NCBI RefSeq assembly: GCF_000968015.1
Contig: NZ_LACH01000053.1
Location: forward strand, 135,514-199,513
Reading direction: 5' to 3'
Length of the DNA stretch: 64,000 bases
From: Pseudomonas fluorescens
Lineage (GTDB): Bacteria; Pseudomonadota; Gammaproteobacteria; Pseudomonadales; Pseudomonadaceae
The notes under the pieces are model-generated. The model was not told the DNA's origin, searched no databases, and saw only the letters and a list, made by a program, of their open reading frames with translations. Shown in pieces: positions 1-9,230 of this stretch; within the stretch, counting starts at the first letter, position 1; each line of letters opens with the position of its first letter. The translations under genes were made by a program, and so were the position numbers.

Positions 1-1181
1 ATCTGCTGCTGGAAATCGGCGCCCCCGAACTGGACCTGGTCCTGCGCTTCCGCGCCCACGCATTGATGCAAGCACTGGAAAGCCAAAATCTGCACGGCGT
101 CATCGACCTGACACCCGGCATCCGCTCACTGCAAGTGCACTACCAACCCGAGCAACTGCCGCTGGCTGATCTGCTCGGCATCGTCGCCGGCGAATGGGAC
201 GCCGTGTGCGCCGCCAAGGACCTGCAAGTCCCGTCGCGCATCGTCCATCTGCCGCTGTCCTGGGACGACCCGGCCTGCCAGTTGGCGATCGAAAAATACA
301 TGACCACCGTGCGCAAGGACGCCCCGTGGTGCCCGAGCAATCTGGAGTTCATCCGCCGCATCAACGACCTGCCAAACCTCGACGAAGTGCAGCGCACGGT
401 GTTCGACGCCAGCTACCTGGTGATGGGCCTGGGCGACGTCTACCTCGGTGCACCGGTCGCCACGCCACTCGACCCGCGGCATCGCCTGGTGACCACCAAA
501 TACAACCCGGCCCGCACCTGGACCGCGGAAAATTCGGTGGGCATCGGCGGTGCTTACATGTGCGTGTACGGCATGGAAGGCCCTGGCGGTTATCAGTTCG
601 TCGGCCGCACGTTGCAGATGTGGAATCGCTATCGCGAGGTCGCCGCATTCGATGGCAAACCGTGGCTGCTGCGGTTCTTCGATCAGATCCGGTTCTACCC
701 GGTCAGTGCCGATGAACTGCTGCGCATTCGACGGGATTTCCCACTCGGGCGCTTCGACCTGAACATCGAGCACAGTCAGCTGAATCTGACGGATTACCAA
801 GCCTTCCTGACGAAGGAAGCCGAGAGCATTGCCGCGTTTCGCGATCAGCAAAAAGGCGCGTTCAACGCCGAGCGCGAGCGCTGGATCGCCAGTGGCCAGG
901 CGCATTTTGACAGCGAAGAACTTGTCCCGGAAGCGACCGAAGACGCGCCGCTGGCCAGCGGTCAACAGAGCGTCGACAGCCACATCGCCGGCAACCTCTG
1001 GCAGGTTCAGGTGGAGACCGGCAGCCGCGTCGCCGCCGGTGATGTGCTGGTGATTCTGGAGTCGATGAAGATGGAAATTCCGCTGCTCGCCCCCATGGCC
1101 GGAGTGGTGCGGGAGATTCGCGTGCAACCGGGTTCGGCCGTGCGCGCCGGACAGCGCGTCGTGGTGCTGGAACTTGAGTGA
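1..1181 (+). CDS. uca: Urea carboxylase, C-terminal part (5' end outside window)
   Basis: Partial gene, already open at the left edge (frame starts at base 3; 392 residues visible). Urea carboxylase is a biotin enzyme that carboxylates urea to allophanate with ATP and bicarbonate, in the cytoplasm. The visible part holds the end of the KipA/AHS2-like region, a KipI/AHS1-like domain (motif GPGGYQFVGRT), and a C-terminal biotinyl domain with the canonical ESMKMEI; the biotinylated Lys codon is at 1068-1070. The biotin carboxylase domain would lie upstream. The next gene is allophanate hydrolase, 25 bases downstream, so the two form the urea amidolyase pathway as separate proteins. The family assignment is firm from the motif set and the partner gene. 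Confidence 0.93.
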   Translation, partial: LLLEIGAPELDLVLRFRAHALMQALESQNLHGVIDLTPGIRSLQVHYQPEQLPLADLLGIVAGEWDAVCAAKDLQVPSRIVHLPLSWDDPACQLAIEKYMTTVRKDAPWCPSNLEFIRRINDLPNLDEVQRTVFDASYLVMGLGDVYLGAPVATPLDPRHRLVTTKYNPARTWTAENSVGIGGAYMCVYGMEGPGGYQFVGRTLQMWNRYREVAAFDGKPWLLRFFDQIRFYPVSADELLRIRRDFPLGRFDLNIEHSQLNLTDYQAFLTKEAESIAAFRDQQKGAFNAERERWIASGQAHFDSEELVPEATEDAPLASGQQSVDSHIAGNLWQVQVETGSRVAAGDVLVILESMKMEIPLLAPMAGVVREIRVQPGSAVRAGQRVVVLELE

Positions 1182-1206
1182 ACCCATTTTGAAAAGGATT
1201 AACGCC

Positions 1207-2985
1207 ATGAACATCAATCTGCAACTCGACGCCCTGCGCAACGCCTACCGCGACGCCAGCATCACACCTCGGCAATTGCTCCTGAGCCTGCGCGATAAAG
1301 CCGAGGCGCTGAACCCGGATTATCACCTGTTCATCCACTTGCTCAGTGTTGAAGAACTGGAACCGTACCTTGCTGCACTCGACGGTCGCGACCCCGACAG
1401 CTTGCCGCTGTACGGCGTGCCGTTCGCGATCAAGGACAACATCGACCTGGCCGGCATTCCCACCACGGCGGCGTGCCCTGATTTTGCTTATGTGCCGGAA
1501 CGTTCGGCGACCATCGTCGAGCAATTGCTGGCGCTGGGCGCGATTCCTTTGGGCAAGACCAATCTTGATCAATTCGCCACCGGGCTTAACGGCAGTCGCT
1601 CACCGTATGGCGCGAGCCCGAACAGCGTGTTGCCGGAGTATCCATCGGGCGGATCCAGTGCCGGCTCTTCGCTGGCAGTGGCGCTGGGCGTGGCGAGTTT
1701 TTCCCTGGGCACGGACACGGCGGGTTCCGGGCGCGTGCCGGCAGCGCTGAACAATCTGGTGGGGTTGAAAGCCACCAAAGGGCTGACCTCCACGGCCGGT
1801 GTGGTGCCGGCGTGTCGCACCCTCGATTGCGTGACCACGTTCACCGCAACCGCTCGGGAAGCCAGTCAGTTGCTCGCGCTCACTGCGCACCTTGATCCCC
1901 GCGATGAATACAGCCGTAGTAATCCGTTGTGGAATGACGGCTCGGCGTTTGGTGCACCTCGCCCCTTCCGCTTTGGCGTGCCGCGTGCTCAGGATCTGCA
2001 GTTCTTCGGCTGCCCTGAGGGTCCGCTGTTGTTTGGCGATGCCATCGATCAGCTCAAGGCTTTGGGCGGTGAAGCCGTGGAACTGGATTTGTCGCCGTTC
2101 CTTGAAGCGGCGCGGTTGCTCTATGAAGGCCCGTGGGTGGCTGAGCGCTACAGCGTCGCCGGCGAATTGATGGAGCAAAACCCTGAAGCCGTACTGCCGG
2201 TGATCCGCGCGGTGCTGGCCAAGGCGCCGGCGGTGAACGGTGTGCAAACCTTCCGCGCCCAGTACCGGCTGCAAGCGCTGAAAGCCCTGTGCGACGAGGC
2301 ACTGGACGACCTCGATTGCGTGCTCACACCCACCATCGGCCGCCCCGTCACGCTGGCGGAACTGGACGTCGAGCCGGTGCTGCGAAATTCGGAATTGGGC
2401 TACTACACCAACTTCATGAACCTGCTCGATTACGCCGCCGTCGCCGTGCCCAGCGGTTTCATGGGCAATGGTTTGCCTTGGGGTGTAACGCTGTTTGGCC
2501 GGGCATTTACTGATCAGTATTTGTTGGGTGTGGCGGATGCCATGCAGCGCCAGCAAGGTTTGGCGACACCGCTTCCGTCGGCGGTCGCACGCAATGATCG
2601 TGCACGGTTGGTGGTGTGTGGCGCGCATCTGGATGGATTGGCGCTGAACTGGCAATTGAAGCAGCGCGGGGCTCGACTGGTCGAGACGACGTTCAGCTCG
2701 CCGGATTATCAACTGTATGCCCTGGCCGGCGGCCCGCCGTTTCGACCCGGGATGGTTCGCGTGAAGGACGGGGGTGTGGCGATTGCCGTGGAGGTTTGGG
2801 AACTGCCGAGCCGTGAATTGGGTTCGTTTTTGACCGGGATTCCGGCGCCGCTGGGATTGGGCAAGGTGCAATTGGCGGATGGGCGTTGGGAGAGCGGGTT
2901 TATTTGTGAGGGGTATGGGTTGGAGGGGGCGGTGGATATTAGTCACCTTGGTGGATGGCGTGCGTATCTTGAGACTAGAGTCTGA
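1207..2985 (+). CDS. atzF: Allophanate hydrolase
   Basis: 592 residues; splits allophanate into ammonia and CO2, completing urea breakdown with the upstream carboxylase. The N-terminal amidase-signature domain shows the Ser-cisSer-Lys triad: Lys76 in AIKDNID, the cis-Ser region GGSSAGSS (residues 149-156) and nucleophile Ser174 in GTDTAGSGRVPA. The C-terminal part (about 455-592) is the separate allophanate hydrolase C domain. I chose the ATG at 1207 because AAAAGGA lies just upstream; a TTG at 1174 is in frame but overlaps the end of uca. Full length for the family. Very likely co-transcribed with uca. Confidence 0.93.
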   Translation: MNINLQLDALRNAYRDASITPRQLLLSLRDKAEALNPDYHLFIHLLSVEELEPYLAALDGRDPDSLPLYGVPFAIKDNIDLAGIPTTAACPDFAYVPERSATIVEQLLALGAIPLGKTNLDQFATGLNGSRSPYGASPNSVLPEYPSGGSSAGSSLAVALGVASFSLGTDTAGSGRVPAALNNLVGLKATKGLTSTAGVVPACRTLDCVTTFTATAREASQLLALTAHLDPRDEYSRSNPLWNDGSAFGAPRPFRFGVPRAQDLQFFGCPEGPLLFGDAIDQLKALGGEAVELDLSPFLEAARLLYEGPWVAERYSVAGELMEQNPEAVLPVIRAVLAKAPAVNGVQTFRAQYRLQALKALCDEALDDLDCVLTPTIGRPVTLAELDVEPVLRNSELGYYTNFMNLLDYAAVAVPSGFMGNGLPWGVTLFGRAFTDQYLLGVADAMQRQQGLATPLPSAVARNDRARLVVCGAHLDGLALNWQLKQRGARLVETTFSSPDYQLYALAGGPPFRPGMVRVKDGGVAIAVEVWELPSRELGSFLTGIPAPLGLGKVQLADGRWESGFICEGYGLEGAVDISHLGGWRAYLETRV

Positions 2986-2994
2986 TCCGGAATC

Positions 2995-3161
2995 CACCCC
3001 TCACCCTAACCCTCTCCCCAAGGGGTAGAGGGGACTGACCGAGGTGTTTGTTTGAGCTACAGCGACCGGAAATATCGAGTCGAGCTCTGGTTTTGAACAA
3101 CATACAAATCTGCTCCCTTTCCCCCCTCTCCCCTATGGGGAGAGGGCTGGGGTGAGGGGTG
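2995..3161. repeat. Long imperfect inverted repeat, CCCCTCACCC family
   Basis: The arms CACCCCTCACCCTAACC at the left and GGGGTGAGGGGTGG-type sequence at the right enclose further CCTCTCCCC / GGGGAGAGG pairs, so the whole 167 bases can fold. A second copy of the same family lies at 37096-37260. It sits between atzF and a diguanylate cyclase gene and fills most of the 272-base gap. It looks like an intergenic REP-type element; no gene is seen in it. Confidence 0.8.
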
Positions 3162-3257
3162 GCCCTACCTGACACCATTTCCCCCACAAATGCAGCAGTT
3201 ATTTCCCAGCAGCGCAATTAGAATGCCTGCCATCGGGTCACTGCCAACGGAATCGTC

Positions 3258-4751
3258 ATGCCGCTTCGCTCGCCGCTGTATTCGCAACGTTCGTTGGTCC
3301 TCACGCTGATCGCACTGCTGGGCGCAGGCTTTCTCGCCACGTCCTTCCTCAGCTACTACGCCTCGCGAGCGTCAATCCGTGACAGCATCGTCAACACGGA
3401 GCTGCCACTGACGTCGGACACGGTCTACTCGGAAATCCAGAAAGACCTCGTCCGACCGATCCTGATTTCCTCGATGATGTCCCGCGACACCTTCATGCGT
3501 GACTGGGTGGTAAACGGCGAGCAAGACCCCGAAAAAATGACCCGCTACCTCAACGAGGTCATGACCCACTACGGCGCCTACACCGCATTTTTCGTCTCCA
3601 ACACCAGCCTCACCTACTACCACGCCAAGGGCGTACTCAAACAGGTCAAAGCCACTGAACCCCGTGATACGTGGTATTTCCGCGTACGAGACATGGCCGA
3701 TCCCTACGAGATCAATGTCGACCCGGACCTTGCCAACAAGGACAACCTGACCTTCTTCATCAACTACAAGGTCTACGACTACAACAACCGTTTCATCGGC
3801 GCGGCCGGCGTCGGTCTGACAGTCGATGCGGTGATCAAGCTGATCGACAAGTACCAGCAGCGCTACCAGCGCAGTGTGTACTTCGTCGACAATTTCGGAC
3901 GCCTGGTGCTCACCGGCGCCGAGGGCGGCCCGCAAGGCGCGAAGATCGGGCAGCGGCTCGGCGAACTCGACAGCATGAAAAGTCTCGTCAGTCAGTTGCC
4001 CAAGCCCCACAGCGGCAGCTACGAATATTCCGCCCAGGGCCAGGGACATTTCCTAAATGTGCGTTTCATTCCGGAGCTGAACTGGTACTTGTTCGTCGAC
4101 AAACGCGAAGACGGCGCCCTCAGTGAAATCCGCCAGTCGCTGTACCTCAACCTGCTGATCTGCCTGATCGTCACGCTGATTGTGCTGATCCTGCTCAACC
4201 GGGTGATCAAGCGCTACCAGGGCAAGATCCAGGCCCAGGCGATCCTCGACAGCCTGACCGAATTGCCGAATCGCCGCGGTTTCGACCTGTTGGCGGCGCA
4301 AGCCATGCACGAAGCCCAGCGCGAGCCCAAACCGCTGACCGCGTTGCTGCTGGATCTAGACCACTTCAAGGCGTTGAACGACACCTACGGTCACCTTGCC
4401 GGGGATCAGGTGCTGATCGGCTTTGCACGGGATCTGGAGAGTTGCTTGCGGCACTCCGACATCGTCTGCCGTTGGGGCGGGGAGGAATTTATCGTGTTGC
4501 TCAAGGACACCGATGGGGAGACCGGTCTGATGGTCGCCGAGAAAATTCGTCAGCATGTCGAGCAACAGCGTTATGCCTACAACGATAAGGCCTTGCAGCT
4601 GACGGTCAGCATCGGCCTGACCACCTTGCAGACCGATGACACCTTGCACACGCTGCTCTCGAGAGCGGATCATGCGATGTACCGGGCCAAGCAAGCCGGC
4701 CGTAACCGCACCTGCGTGGAAATGCCTCACTCCAGTTATGCATACCCCTAA
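3258..4751 (+). CDS. Membrane diguanylate cyclase with periplasmic Cache-type sensor
   Basis: 497 residues; makes cyclic di-GMP from two GTP. A membrane segment near residues 13-31 and a second one near 295-312 enclose a periplasmic sensor region with double-Cache character (WYFRV and FINYKV-type strands). The C-terminal GGDEF domain carries an intact GGEEF at residues 407-411. An RxxD (RHSD) lies five residues before GGEEF, the product-inhibition I-site, so feedback control is expected. No EAL domain. The ligand of the sensor cannot be read from sequence. The stop codon TAA touches the ATG of the next small gene. Confidence 0.9.
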   Translation: MPLRSPLYSQRSLVLTLIALLGAGFLATSFLSYYASRASIRDSIVNTELPLTSDTVYSEIQKDLVRPILISSMMSRDTFMRDWVVNGEQDPEKMTRYLNEVMTHYGAYTAFFVSNTSLTYYHAKGVLKQVKATEPRDTWYFRVRDMADPYEINVDPDLANKDNLTFFINYKVYDYNNRFIGAAGVGLTVDAVIKLIDKYQQRYQRSVYFVDNFGRLVLTGAEGGPQGAKIGQRLGELDSMKSLVSQLPKPHSGSYEYSAQGQGHFLNVRFIPELNWYLFVDKREDGALSEIRQSLYLNLLICLIVTLIVLILLNRVIKRYQGKIQAQAILDSLTELPNRRGFDLLAAQAMHEAQREPKPLTALLLDLDHFKALNDTYGHLAGDQVLIGFARDLESCLRHSDIVCRWGGEEFIVLLKDTDGETGLMVAEKIRQHVEQQRYAYNDKALQLTVSIGLTTLQTDDTLHTLLSRADHAMYRAKQAGRNRTCVEMPHSSYAYP

Positions 4752-4946
4752 ATGAATAAGCCAGATTTCTGCCCGGCCTGCGGCGCCTCCAACGACTGCA
4801 CCCTGGCCGACCCGCGAACCGCCGATCGGGCCTGCTGGTGCTACGGCGTCAGCATCGACCCGGCGGTGCTCGAAGCACTACCGCCCGAACTGCGCGACAA
4901 ATCCTGTTTGTGCCCCCGCTGCGCGCAAGTCGAGGCGCAGCTGTAA
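4752..4946 (+). CDS. Small cysteine-rich CWC-family protein
   Basis: 64 residues with six cysteines in pairs: CPAC near the N terminus, CWC in the middle and CLCPRC near the C terminus, which suggests metal (probably zinc) binding. It resembles the cysteine-rich CWC family common in proteobacteria, whose function is not known. The ATG starts immediately after the stop codon of the diguanylate cyclase and the gene ends 56 bases before rsuA, so it is probably translated from the same transcript. Confidence 0.8.
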   Translation: MNKPDFCPACGASNDCTLADPRTADRACWCYGVSIDPAVLEALPPELRDKSCLCPRCAQVEAQL

Positions 4947-5002
4947 GCAACCGCACAACCGATCACGTAAGATACGCGCCCCTTTCCTACCGATCCCTCG
5001 TC

Positions 5003-5695
5003 ATGCGCATTGACCGTTTCCTCAGCAACCTGCCGCGCTTCAACCGTAAGCAGGTGCGTCTATTGCTGGTGGAAAAGCGCGTCAGGATCGACGGAAAAGT
5101 CGTCAGCGACCCTCACGCCGACGTACTGGAATTCAGCTGCGTGGAAGTCGACGATGAGCTGCTGCAAGTCGGCAAGCCTGCACGCTACTTCATGCTGCAC
5201 AAACCGTCTGGCTGCGTCAGTGCCACCCGCGATCCGCAACACCCAACCGTGCTCGACCTGATCCATGAGCCGGACAAGGAGGACCTGCACATCGCCGGGC
5301 GCCTGGACTTCAACACCACCGGCCTGATGCTGATCACCAATGATGGCAGCTGGTCGCGACGCCTGACCCAACCGCAAACCAAACTGCCCAAGGTCTACTA
5401 CGTAGAGACCGAGCAAGAGATTGGCCCGCAATACGCTTTGAAATTCACCGAAGGCCTGTACTTCGCTTTCGAAGACCTCACCACCCAACCCGCCGGGCTG
5501 GACGTGCTCAGCCCCAAGTCCGCACGACTGAGCATCGTCGAGGGTCGTTACCACCAGGTGAAGCGGATGTTCGGCCATTTCGACAACAAGGTGCTGCGCC
5601 TGCACCGCGAAAGCATGGGCCCGCTGGTGCTCGACAGTGCCCTGAAACCGGGCGAGTACCGCGCATTACGCACCGAAGAGATTCAATTGATCTAA
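5003..5695 (+). CDS. rsuA: 16S rRNA pseudouridine(516) synthase RsuA
   Basis: 230 residues. Isomerises U516 of 16S rRNA to pseudouridine. An N-terminal S4 RNA-binding domain (about 1-60, RIDRFLSNLP start) is followed by the synthase domain with the motif GRLDFNTTGL; the catalytic Asp is residue 102, the same number as in E. coli RsuA. The ATG at 5003 gives the family's normal length and N terminus; the frame is open further upstream but that part is not conserved in type. Follows the small cysteine-rich gene. Confidence 0.93.
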   Translation: MRIDRFLSNLPRFNRKQVRLLLVEKRVRIDGKVVSDPHADVLEFSCVEVDDELLQVGKPARYFMLHKPSGCVSATRDPQHPTVLDLIHEPDKEDLHIAGRLDFNTTGLMLITNDGSWSRRLTQPQTKLPKVYYVETEQEIGPQYALKFTEGLYFAFEDLTTQPAGLDVLSPKSARLSIVEGRYHQVKRMFGHFDNKVLRLHRESMGPLVLDSALKPGEYRALRTEEIQLI

Positions 5696-6008
5696 GCAGG
5701 CGACCGCTCAGCAGAACTTGTCGAACAATTTGCCAAAGATACTTGCGCGATGACGTGACCCCTGCTTGAATCAGGACGTCGGCCGAAATGTGACCGACTA
5801 GTCACAACATACTTCTAAGAAACTTTTTGCCGGTAGAGAACCCTCAGGTTCCGCTTTCCCCCCGGCAGACTGCCCGCTAATAACAATACCCGTCGACCGG
5901 ACCGCATTGGATCGACATGGGCCTCCAAATTCCAGGCGTATGCCTACCTGTCACAAAGCTCGTGCAATCTCATTTGCGCGCATACCCGCTTGCTTGGAGT
6001 CTTATGAC
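5696..6008 (+). other. 313-base intergenic region upstream of phaG
   Basis: No coding sequence seen. It holds an inverted repeat TGTGAC-N6-GTCACA (5789-5806) and a short hairpin GAACC-CTCA-GGTTC (5838-5851). Both lie well upstream of phaG and could be parts of its control region. No convincing sigma factor consensus was recognised by eye. Confidence 0.5.
5789..5806. promoter_or_regulatory. Inverted repeat TGTGAC-N6-GTCACA upstream of phaG
   Basis: Perfect 6-base arms separated by six bases, about 200 bases before the phaG start. It resembles a CRP/Vfr half-site pair but the spacing between TGTGA and TCACA is eight, not the usual six, so a Vfr site is doubtful. It could be an operator for an unknown regulator. 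The sequence alone does not settle function. Confidence 0.35.
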
Positions 6009-6893
6009 ATGAGGCCAGAAATCGCTGTGCTGGATATACAGGGTCAGTACCGGGTTTACACGGAGTTCTATCGCGCAGACGCCGCAGAAAAGACCATTAT
6101 TCTGGTCAACGGCTCGATGGCCACGACTGCGTCGTTTGCACAAACCGTGAAAAACCTTCACCCGCAGTTCAATGTGGTCTGCTACGACCAGCCCTACGCG
6201 GGCAAGTCGAAAGCCCACAACCTGCACGAAAAATTGCTGACCAAGGAAATCGAAGGGCAGATCCTCCTGGAGCTGATCGACCACTTCGCCGCCGAACACG
6301 TGCTGTCGTTTTCCTGGGGTGGCGCCGCGACCCTGGTCGCCCTGGCCCACCAGCCACGACGCATCGAAAAAGCCGTGATCAGCTCGTTCTCTCCGGAGAT
6401 CAACGCGCACATGCTCGATTACCTCGAGCGCGGCATCGATTACCTCGGCAGCCGGGACGGTGACCGGGTCGGCAACCTGGTGAACAGCACCATCGGCAAA
6501 CACCTGCCGACACTGTTCAAGCGCTTCAATTATCGGCACGTCAGTTCCCTGGCCGAGCATGAATACGGGCAGATGCACTTCCACATCAGCGATCTGCTGC
6601 AAAGTGATCGCCAGTGCTTCTTCAAAGCCGCGGAGAAAGTCAACGTACCGGTGCTGTTCATGAACGGCGAATGGGACGAGTACACCGCTGCCGACGGCGC
6701 TCAACTGTTCGCCAACCATGTGCAACACGCTACTTTCACCACCCTGCAGGCCACCGGCCACTTTCTCGACATGGAACACAAATCTGCCTGCCGAGACAGC
6801 CGCAACGCATTGCTGGGCTTCTTGAAACCTTCGCAACACGAAAGTCGACCGCGTTATCACTACGTCCAGGACCAACATGCATTGGCCATCTGA
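6009..6893 (+). CDS. phaG: (R)-3-hydroxyacyl-ACP:CoA transacylase/thioesterase PhaG
   Basis: 294 residues, alpha/beta hydrolase fold, cytoplasmic. PhaG moves (R)-3-hydroxyacyl chains from fatty acid synthesis (ACP) towards CoA for medium-chain polyhydroxyalkanoate made from sugars; it is a relative of the rhamnolipid enzyme RhlA. The N terminus and C terminus match Pseudomonas PhaG closely (MRPEIAVLDI start, QHALAI-type end). Nucleophile Ser102 sits in FSWGG; the acidic residue is in GEWDEYT and the His in TGHFLDME. The start at 6009 is preceded by TTGGAG. Monocistronic: REP sequence follows. Confidence 0.93.
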   Translation: MRPEIAVLDIQGQYRVYTEFYRADAAEKTIILVNGSMATTASFAQTVKNLHPQFNVVCYDQPYAGKSKAHNLHEKLLTKEIEGQILLELIDHFAAEHVLSFSWGGAATLVALAHQPRRIEKAVISSFSPEINAHMLDYLERGIDYLGSRDGDRVGNLVNSTIGKHLPTLFKRFNYRHVSSLAEHEYGQMHFHISDLLQSDRQCFFKAAEKVNVPVLFMNGEWDEYTAADGAQLFANHVQHATFTTLQATGHFLDMEHKSACRDSRNALLGFLKPSQHESRPRYHYVQDQHALAI

Positions 6894-6901
6894 AACAGCG
6901 T

Positions 6902-6969
6902 CATCGCGAGCAAGCTTCGCCCTACAGTGTTGAATGCATTCCTGTAGGAGCAAGGCTTGCCCGCGATAG
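6902..6969. repeat. REP-type inverted repeat pair (GAGCAAGCTTGCTCGCGATG family)
   Basis: A reverse half (CATCGCGAGCAAGC) and a forward half (CTGTAGGAGCAAGGCTTGCC) face each other in the phaG/tRNA gap. Slightly degenerate copy of the most common repeat family in this window. Confidence 0.75.
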
Positions 6970-7073
6970 ACCGCCATGCGGTCTCTGCTTTGTTTCAATT
7001 GCGCTAAAGCCGTCCCACGCAAAGAAAAACTTCATTTCCACGCCCACATCTGGTACAAAGTCAGCCGCTCTGA

Positions 7074-7147
7074 GCGGGTGTCGTATAATGGCATTACTCC
7101 AGCTTCCCAAGCTGATAACGAGGGTTCGATTCCCTTCACCCGCTCCA
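7074..7147 (+). tRNA. tRNA-Gly (anticodon CCC)
   Basis: 74 nt with encoded CCA. The acceptor stem GCGGGTG (7074-7080) pairs with CACCCGC (7137-7143), discriminator T, then CCA. The anticodon arm has loop TTCCCAA, giving anticodon CCC, which reads GGG. The T arm contains GGTTCGATTCC. It is followed about 50 bases later by a hairpin terminator, so it is a single tRNA transcript. Confidence 0.95.
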
Positions 7148-7197
7148 ATCGAATTTCAATCTCACGTCGTTTTTTGACGGGGGATGCAGGTAAAGAA

Positions 7198-7226
7198 AAA
7201 ACCGGCCTTGATGGCCGGTTTTTTTG
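7198..7226 (+). terminator. Rho-independent terminator of the tRNA-Gly transcript
   Basis: Stem ACCGGCC (7201-7207) / GGCCGGT (7213-7219), loop of five, followed by a run of Ts. Confidence 0.85.
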
Positions 7227-7427
7227 TGTCTGGAGTTTGGTGAAATTGCCTTTTGCCCTTAGGACAGTTATGGCTAAGCTGAGATTCGTTAACGTTTTTT
7301 TTGGGAATAACAGTTTTAGTATCAAAATTCACACAGGATTAGTATTTTCGCATCGTAGAAAATTAACGTTTCCGCGCCATACTGGCGTTTTATTAGCATT
7401 TTCATTGCCCTGTTAAGGAATTCGTCA

Positions 7428-8972
7428 ATGCCAGTCGGTTTCAAGGCCCTCGCCGATCGCTACGACATCGCAGTTGCACAGCCTCTGCGTGTCGAGTCTG
7501 AGATCGGCACTGCACGTCTCAGCCGCGAGAGTGACGGGAATGTGGAGAACCGGTTTCCGCCCAGTTACAGGCCCGAAGACGATTTCGCAGGGCATTTCGA
7601 ATTCGGCCTCAAGTACGAAGAGATTCATCTTGAGTTCTTCTCTCGCCTGTTTTCGGCGATAGGCCCGCAGCCTATCGAAGACTGGTGTCGACGAGAGCCT
7701 TTCGGCCAGTACGCACGGCGCACCGGGTTCCTTTACGAATGGCTGACAGGTGAATGTCTGGATGTGCCTGACGTGACCAATGGCGCCTATGTCGATGCAG
7801 TTTCGCCCAAAAAATACCTGACTCGTTGCGAGTCACTGCGAACGCGACGCTGGCGAATCAATAACAACCTGCCGGGCACGGCTGAGTTCTGCCCCTTGGT
7901 TCGTCGTACCCCATCAGTACAGGAAGCTCTGCAATTCGATTTGCGCGAAGCATTGGAAGAGTTGGATCACGCCTATGGCTCCGACATCCTGATGCGTACG
8001 GCCAGTTGGCTGACGTTCAAGGAGTCGCGCGCGAGTTTTCTCATCGAAAAGGAAGCCGACCAGGCTGATCGCATCCAGCGCTTTGCCCATGTCATTGCTC
8101 AGCACTGCGGTCATATCAAAAACCCGTTGAGCAACGAAAGCTTGCAGTCCTTGCAAGCCGGCATCCTGGGGCAGGATGCCATCGGACTGGGCTTGCGCCA
8201 CTCTCCTGTGTTTGTGGGTCAGGCCACAATGCGCGAGGACATCGTGCATTACATCGCCCCCCATTTCGCAGATCTTGCTCAGCTATTGGCAGGACTTACT
8301 GAGTTTGAGGTCGCAACGCGTGGTGCGGAGTCACTGGCACGTGCCGCTGTGTTGGCATTTGGCTACGTGTATATCCATCCCATGCGAGATGGCAATGGCC
8401 GGATTCATCGCTTCCTGATCAACGACACCTTGATTCGAGATAAGGCAGTGCCGGACGGCGTGATACTGCCGGTGTCAGCCACCATTACCAGTTCGATCGA
8501 CTTCAGGGCCGGCTACGATCGTACGCTCGAAGTGTTCTCGCGACCGTTCATGCGACGTTACGCGACGGCCTATCGGTTCGGCGAACTCGTAACCTACGAG
8601 GACGGCACTCTCAGTAACTTCATCTTCGATGAATACGAGGACGCATGCTTTGCCTGGCGGTATCCCGACCTGACCGAGCACGTCCTGTACACCGCACGCG
8701 TCGTCAAGCACACGATCCATAAGGAAATGGCAGATGAAGCCAAAGTACTGGTGATCTTTCAGCGAGCTCAGGAGCAGCTAAAAGAGGTGCTAGAAATGCC
8801 AGATCAGGACGCAAACCGCATTATCCGCTCCATCAAGGAGAATGGCTGGGTGGTGTCCGGCAAGCTGAAGAAAGGGTATCCGCAGCTTGAAGATGACGCC
8901 ATGGCTGAACGTGTCGTGGAGGCGGTGCGTTCTGCGTTTGAGGATCGGGAGATGGGGGTCGGCAGGGAGTGA
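7428..8972 (+). CDS. Fic/DOC-family protein (probable AMP-transferase)
   Basis: 514 residues. The Fic core motif is HPMRDGNGRIHR at residues 317-328, with the catalytic His317 and the phosphate-binding DGNG loop, so transfer of AMP (or another nucleotide) to a hydroxyl on a target protein is expected. A motif SFLIEK at 203-208 fits the autoinhibitory (S/T)xxxE(G/N) helix placed before the Fic core (class II), but Lys stands where Gly or Asn is usual. No signal peptide. RBS AAGGA precedes the ATG. The preceding 200 bases are visibly AT-richer than the neighbourhood and the gene lies next to a tRNA, which suggests acquisition. The target is unknown; no antitoxin gene adjoins it. Confidence 0.88.
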   Translation: MPVGFKALADRYDIAVAQPLRVESEIGTARLSRESDGNVENRFPPSYRPEDDFAGHFEFGLKYEEIHLEFFSRLFSAIGPQPIEDWCRREPFGQYARRTGFLYEWLTGECLDVPDVTNGAYVDAVSPKKYLTRCESLRTRRWRINNNLPGTAEFCPLVRRTPSVQEALQFDLREALEELDHAYGSDILMRTASWLTFKESRASFLIEKEADQADRIQRFAHVIAQHCGHIKNPLSNESLQSLQAGILGQDAIGLGLRHSPVFVGQATMREDIVHYIAPHFADLAQLLAGLTEFEVATRGAESLARAAVLAFGYVYIHPMRDGNGRIHRFLINDTLIRDKAVPDGVILPVSATITSSIDFRAGYDRTLEVFSRPFMRRYATAYRFGELVTYEDGTLSNFIFDEYEDACFAWRYPDLTEHVLYTARVVKHTIHKEMADEAKVLVIFQRAQEQLKEVLEMPDQDANRIIRSIKENGWVVSGKLKKGYPQLEDDAMAERVVEAVRSAFEDREMGVGRE

Positions 8973-9230
8973 TTTTCGACGGATTAGATAAGGCCTTGGG
9001 GTGGATCATAGAAATGGCCCGGCCCCCCAAATTCCGGGCACAAAAAAACCGGGGGAGCATCAGACCGCCTGCGTCCCAACCCAAGCCTGAATGATATGCA
9101 GTGCTATACTTTTTTATGGTTTGAATGAAGCGTACAGCGTTCCCCACGGGTACTGATACCGACTGCAAATCTCGACTGGCAGCTGCATGACAAAGGAGGT
9201 CTACGGCAAGCACGAGATGGGAGGTGTGGC

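Noticed and set aside
5789..5806. Vfr/CRP site upstream of phaG
   Set aside because: The half-sites are two bases too far apart for a normal CRP site; kept only as an unassigned palindrome.
7074..9230. Integrated island with tRNA-Gly as attachment site
   Set aside because: No integrase gene and no repeat of the tRNA 3' end was found downstream, so only a loose suggestion of acquired DNA remains.
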